64,000 nt of DNA from the NCBI GenBank assembly GCA_963575745.1, contig CAUYUJ010022393.1, positions 364,501 through 428,500 on the forward strand, read 5' to 3'. The DNA comes from Prorocentrum cordatum (Eukaryota > Sar > Dinophyceae > Prorocentrales > Prorocentraceae). Position numbers and translations under genes: made by a program. Positions within the stretch are counted from its first letter, which is position 1. Every line of letters begins with the position of its first letter. Under the pieces are notes generated by a model. It was not told where the DNA came from and searched no databases. It saw only the letters and a list, made by a program, of their open reading frames with translations. Shown one piece after another: positions 62,721 through 64,000 of this stretch.

Positions 62721-63629
62721 GGAGCTCCGATTCCGCCCTGGGAATTAAACGACCCCCCCTCCTCCCCCAACCCCGGCAAAGCCACCCCGGCACCTACCCC
62801 CCAGTAGAGCTGAAGCTCAAGAATTGAGGCTCAGGTTGTTCTGAGGGCCTGTGAAACTCATACGCTGCATCGGCGGATTTTGTTCGATCCGCGACTGGGT
62901 GTTCGTTTGGGATCAATGTTTCAGTGCCTCCAGGCTTGAGAGCGGAACCCAAAGGCCGAAGCTGGGGTGCCAAACGCACGGTTCGGACTTCCGGCGCGCT
63001 GAGTTCCCCCCCGCGAGGTCTGCACCTCAGCACGGACACGAGGTGGAGGCCATCCGACCAGCACCTCGCCTGCCTGAGGTCGGCCACTTGCAAACGGCGG
63101 TCGGGGGGGAGGCTTTTAAGAAGCATCCCTGCCTCTTAGAAGGAGCGGGCCTCCTCTACAGATCTAGGGCCGGCGCCTTCTGAGAAGCGGCCTCCTTCTG
63201 AGAAGCTTTCCCCCCTCACCCTGAGTCCCTCGTGTCAGACGGGGTTTGGACGAGGATAAAGCCGTCCAAGAGCGTTCTGGCACTCTGTCAGAGCGTTCCA
63301 GAACGCTCTGAGAAGGCCGCGGTGGCCAAGACATCTTCCAAAGCCGCCAGATCTCAGATATTCTCGATTTACCCTCCCCTATTTTATCATTGTCGTGGCT
63401 TCGTATTGCTGTACGACGACGACGACGACGTCGACCCTAAGGTCTCTCGTCGCCGAGACGTCCCTCGCCGGTGGCGAGGCAGCCGCCGAGCTCCGGTGCG
63501 ACGCCCCGAGGGCGAGCACGGCCTCCGAGGCGAAGGTCTCCTGCCGCGAGCGCCGCACCCTTCGGCCGACAGAGCTCCGAGGCCCCAGGCATGCTCGCCT
63601 CGTGAGCGTGTTTTTCCCAACCAACCTGT
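62721..63629. other. unassigned stretch
   Basis: A + strand frame at 62851-63183 has mixed composition but no motif. An inverted repeat with 10-bp arms (CAGAGCGTTC / GAACGCTCTG) lies at 63289-63310. A short (GAC)n tract is at 63414-63432. Confidence 0.4.
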
Positions 63630-63697
63630 GTTGTTGGGTCCTCGTTTTGAAGAGACGGTCCCCGCGGTTCTCCTTCCTTCTCCCTCCTCCCCTCTTC

Positions 63698-63787
<90 letters not shown>

Positions 63788-63801
63788 ACATCATCATCAT
63801 C

Positions 63802-63835
<34 letters not shown>

Positions 63836-63858
63836 TCATCACCACCATCATCATCATC

Positions 63859-63930
<72 letters not shown>
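63630..63930 (-). repeat. GAT microsatellite with conserved flank, copy 2
   Basis: Read on the - strand, a long GAT tract (63930-63700) is followed by a G/A-rich bridge and TTCAAAACGAGGACCCAACA, the order seen at 50920-51110. Confidence 0.7.
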
Positions 63931-63931
<1 letters not shown>

Positions 63932-63950
63932 GTATCCATTTTGGCTCAAG
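63929..63950 (+). other. spliced-leader relict, one mismatch
   Basis: The 22 bases match the dinoflagellate spliced leader except for T instead of G at position 7. Confidence 0.88.
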
Positions 63951-63965
63951 CCATTTTGGCTCAAG
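63951..63965 (+). other. truncated second spliced-leader relict
   Basis: CCATTTTGGCTCAAG, the last 15 bases of the leader, follows the first copy without a gap. Sequence after 63965 would be the 5' UTR of a reinserted transcript that runs off the window. Confidence 0.9.
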
Positions 63966-64000
63966 GTCGAAACGTTTCCCTGGCGCTTCGACCTTGGTCG

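Noticed and set aside
63289-63310. TTCCAGAA-containing inverted repeat as a heat-shock element
   Set aside because: Only one TTCnnGAA pair is present, and no gene start is placed nearby; the match is too short to call.
63379-63939. Poly-Asp and poly-Met frames at the right end
   Set aside because: They are translations of the GAT microsatellite.

Overview
The window looks like nuclear DNA of a dinoflagellate. The strongest sign is the 22-base dinoflagellate spliced leader: an exact genomic copy at 44387-44408, and a one-mismatch copy followed at once by a truncated copy at 63929-63965. GC-rich sequence, long microsatellites, proteins with KRPAAA motifs and stacked retroelements fit this. No ordinary single-copy host gene could be named with confidence, and no RNA genes or CRISPR arrays were seen.

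Layout. (1) 1-8868: a Ty1/copia-type pol region on the + strand (end of integrase, reverse transcriptase, RNase H), cut by the window edge. Its reverse transcriptase is split by a 4617-bp tyrosine-recombinase retrotransposon on the - strand (2588-7204), whose split direct repeats A1...B1-A2-B2 are intact; removing it restores the copia reading frame exactly. (2) 8936-20325: a long, nearly continuous + strand coding block in several frames. It holds a cytosine-methyltransferase-like domain, a C2H2 zinc finger, a 983-aa protein with an HGTS motif, and a protein resembling the Tpt1/KptA RNA 2'-phosphotransferase N-terminus (R-H, GGWV, R-x2-QGHS). This block and the copia flanks share a family of 22-30 nt palindromes with a conserved core (GGCTCAGCC and variants) and differing but mutually complementary outer arms. 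(3) 20.9-22.7 kb: another methyltransferase-like fragment and a degenerate tyrosine recombinase. (4) 22.7-30 kb: non-coding repeats. (5) 30.1-34.4 kb: a - strand LINE with an uninterrupted 1058-aa endonuclease/reverse transcriptase. (6) 34413-44359: a structurally complete - strand copia element with 123-bp LTRs, a candidate tRNA-iMet primer site and a 4-bp target duplication; its coding region is frameshifted. (7) 44387-50398: a + strand LINE starting exactly at a spliced-leader copy. (8) 50.4-64 kb: minisatellites, microsatellites, two hypothetical genes, a large foldback inverted repeat and the terminal double spliced-leader relict.

How it fits together. The window is mostly a record of mobile elements landing in one another: recombinase retrotransposon into copia, copia between two head-to-head LINEs, and a LINE reinserted from a trans-spliced RNA. 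Methyltransferase-like domains occur in three element contexts. The least explained parts are the 8.9-20.3 kb coding block and the palindrome family. All assignments come from reading motifs by eye; no database search was done.
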